A DNA stretch of 6,794 bases from Clostridia bacterium (GTDB lineage Bacteria; Bacillota; Clostridia; Oscillospirales; Butyricicoccaceae): positions 1-6,794 of the forward strand of contig JAFQVZ010000331.1 of NCBI GenBank assembly GCA_017407765.1, in the 5' to 3' direction. A program made the position numbers and the translations under genes. This document shows, in pieces, positions 6,206 through 6,794 of the stretch (its first letter is position 1; every line of letters starts with the position of its first letter). Under the pieces are notes generated by a model, which saw only the letters and a list, made by a program, of their open reading frames with translations, did not search any database and was not told where the DNA came from.

Positions 6206-6794
6206 ATGTCTGTATTCGGCGCCTTCAGCGGCATCTTTACAATATTCCTGCTGTTTGCCACCGGCTTTCTGGCAACCAAACAGAAGGTCCTTACACCTGA
6301 GCACTACAGCTTCTGTTCAAAGCTTCTGACCGGCTATGCTATCCCCGTTCTGCTTTTTGAAAATGCCACACGCAACATAACGATGGACTTTCTGCGTGAG
6401 ATGGGCCTTTTGCTGCTCATCCCCTTTGCGATCCAGCTCGTATCCTTTGGCGCTGCAATCCTTATCGGACGCGCAGCAAAGATCGAAGAGAAACGCAGAG
6501 GTGTTTTCACCACCATGTTCAGCATGGCCAACACCATCATGGTCGGCCTGCCCGTATGCATCGAAATATTCGGGGATGTCTGCACTCCCTATGTAATGTC
6601 CTTCTACCTGGCCAACACCACATGTTTCTGGACTCTTGCGGTCCCCATGCTGGCAGCCGACGGCAGCGGACATGCCCCCTCCTTCGCAGAGCGCATCAAA
6701 AATACATTCTCCAAGCAGGTAAAGGGATTCCTTCTCGGCTCGGCTGTCGGCCTTCTTGGCCTTACCATCCCCGACTTTATTATGAGTGCAGCCA
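6206..6794 (+). CDS. AEC-family (auxin efflux carrier-like) permease, 3' end outside the window
   Basis: The first 196 residues of a membrane carrier of the AEC/Mem_trans family, whose full members are about 300-320 residues. Bacterial members move organic acids such as malate or other small metabolites across the membrane; the substrate here is unknown. Hydrophobic segments appear at about 5-23, 40-56, 66-88, 100-118, 129-150 and 174-193. The family's mid-protein signature is recognisable as FSMANTIMVGLPV at 105-117 (asparagine, then GLP). An intact start with AGAGG 10 bases upstream (6191-6195) and a probable promoter at 6140-6168 suggest a normal gene, cut only by the window edge. It is the only clear rightward gene here and diverges from the DUF4349 lipoprotein gene. 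The frame shows no stop up to the last base. Confidence 0.88.
   Translation, partial: MSVFGAFSGIFTIFLLFATGFLATKQKVLTPEHYSFCSKLLTGYAIPVLLFENATRNITMDFLREMGLLLLIPFAIQLVSFGAAILIGRAAKIEEKRRGVFTTMFSMANTIMVGLPVCIEIFGDVCTPYVMSFYLANTTCFWTLAVPMLAADGSGHAPSFAERIKNTFSKQVKGFLLGSAVGLLGLTIPDFIMSAA

Noticed and set aside
6317..6673. Minus-strand frame of 118 codons at the right end
   Set aside because: It is opposite the AEC carrier gene, which has a promoter, ribosome binding site and family signature.

Overview
The window looks like chromosomal DNA of a low-to-mid GC Gram-positive bacterium, most likely a member of the Clostridia (Bacillota). This is inferred from three things: strong GGAGG ribosome binding sites before almost every gene, the use of GTG and TTG starts, and the gene families present (YitT/DUF2179, Cof-type HAD hydrolase, DUF4349 lipoprotein, lspA next to rluD, BrnQ, AEC carrier). 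The genus cannot be told from the sequence alone. No phage, insertion sequence, CRISPR array, tRNA or rRNA was seen.

Layout, left to right. Positions 1-60 may hold the last codons of a rightward gene that enters from outside the window (weak). Positions 84-1622 (minus) encode a BrnQ-type branched-chain amino acid:cation symporter. Its C-terminus carries an extra cytosolic domain that closely resembles the C-terminal dimerisation domain of long-form ribosome hibernation promoting factor (HPF); this is the most unusual object here. Positions 1623-1845 hold the brnQ leader, an operator-like inverted repeat and a strong terminator that ends the next transcript. Positions 1846-4962 (minus) are a tight four-gene cluster transcribed in the order lspA, rluD-type pseudouridine synthase, Cof-type HAD phosphatase, yitT-family membrane protein. 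Its first three genes overlap by 1 to 4 bases, and a probable extended -10 promoter lies just upstream of lspA. Positions 5053-5089 are the terminator of a DUF4349 lipoprotein gene (5098-6063, minus). After a 142-base divergent intergenic region, an AEC-family (auxin efflux carrier-like) permease starts at 6206 on the plus strand and runs off the right edge.

How the genes relate: LspA removes signal peptides from prolipoproteins, and the DUF4349 protein just upstream of it is a clear lipoprotein, so enzyme and substrate are neighbours although a terminator separates their transcripts. RluD-type enzymes modify 23S rRNA, and the BrnQ tail resembles a ribosome-hibernation domain. The two ribosome links lie in separate transcription units, and nothing in the sequence shows that they act together. 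Otherwise the window is mostly ordinary housekeeping and transport genes.
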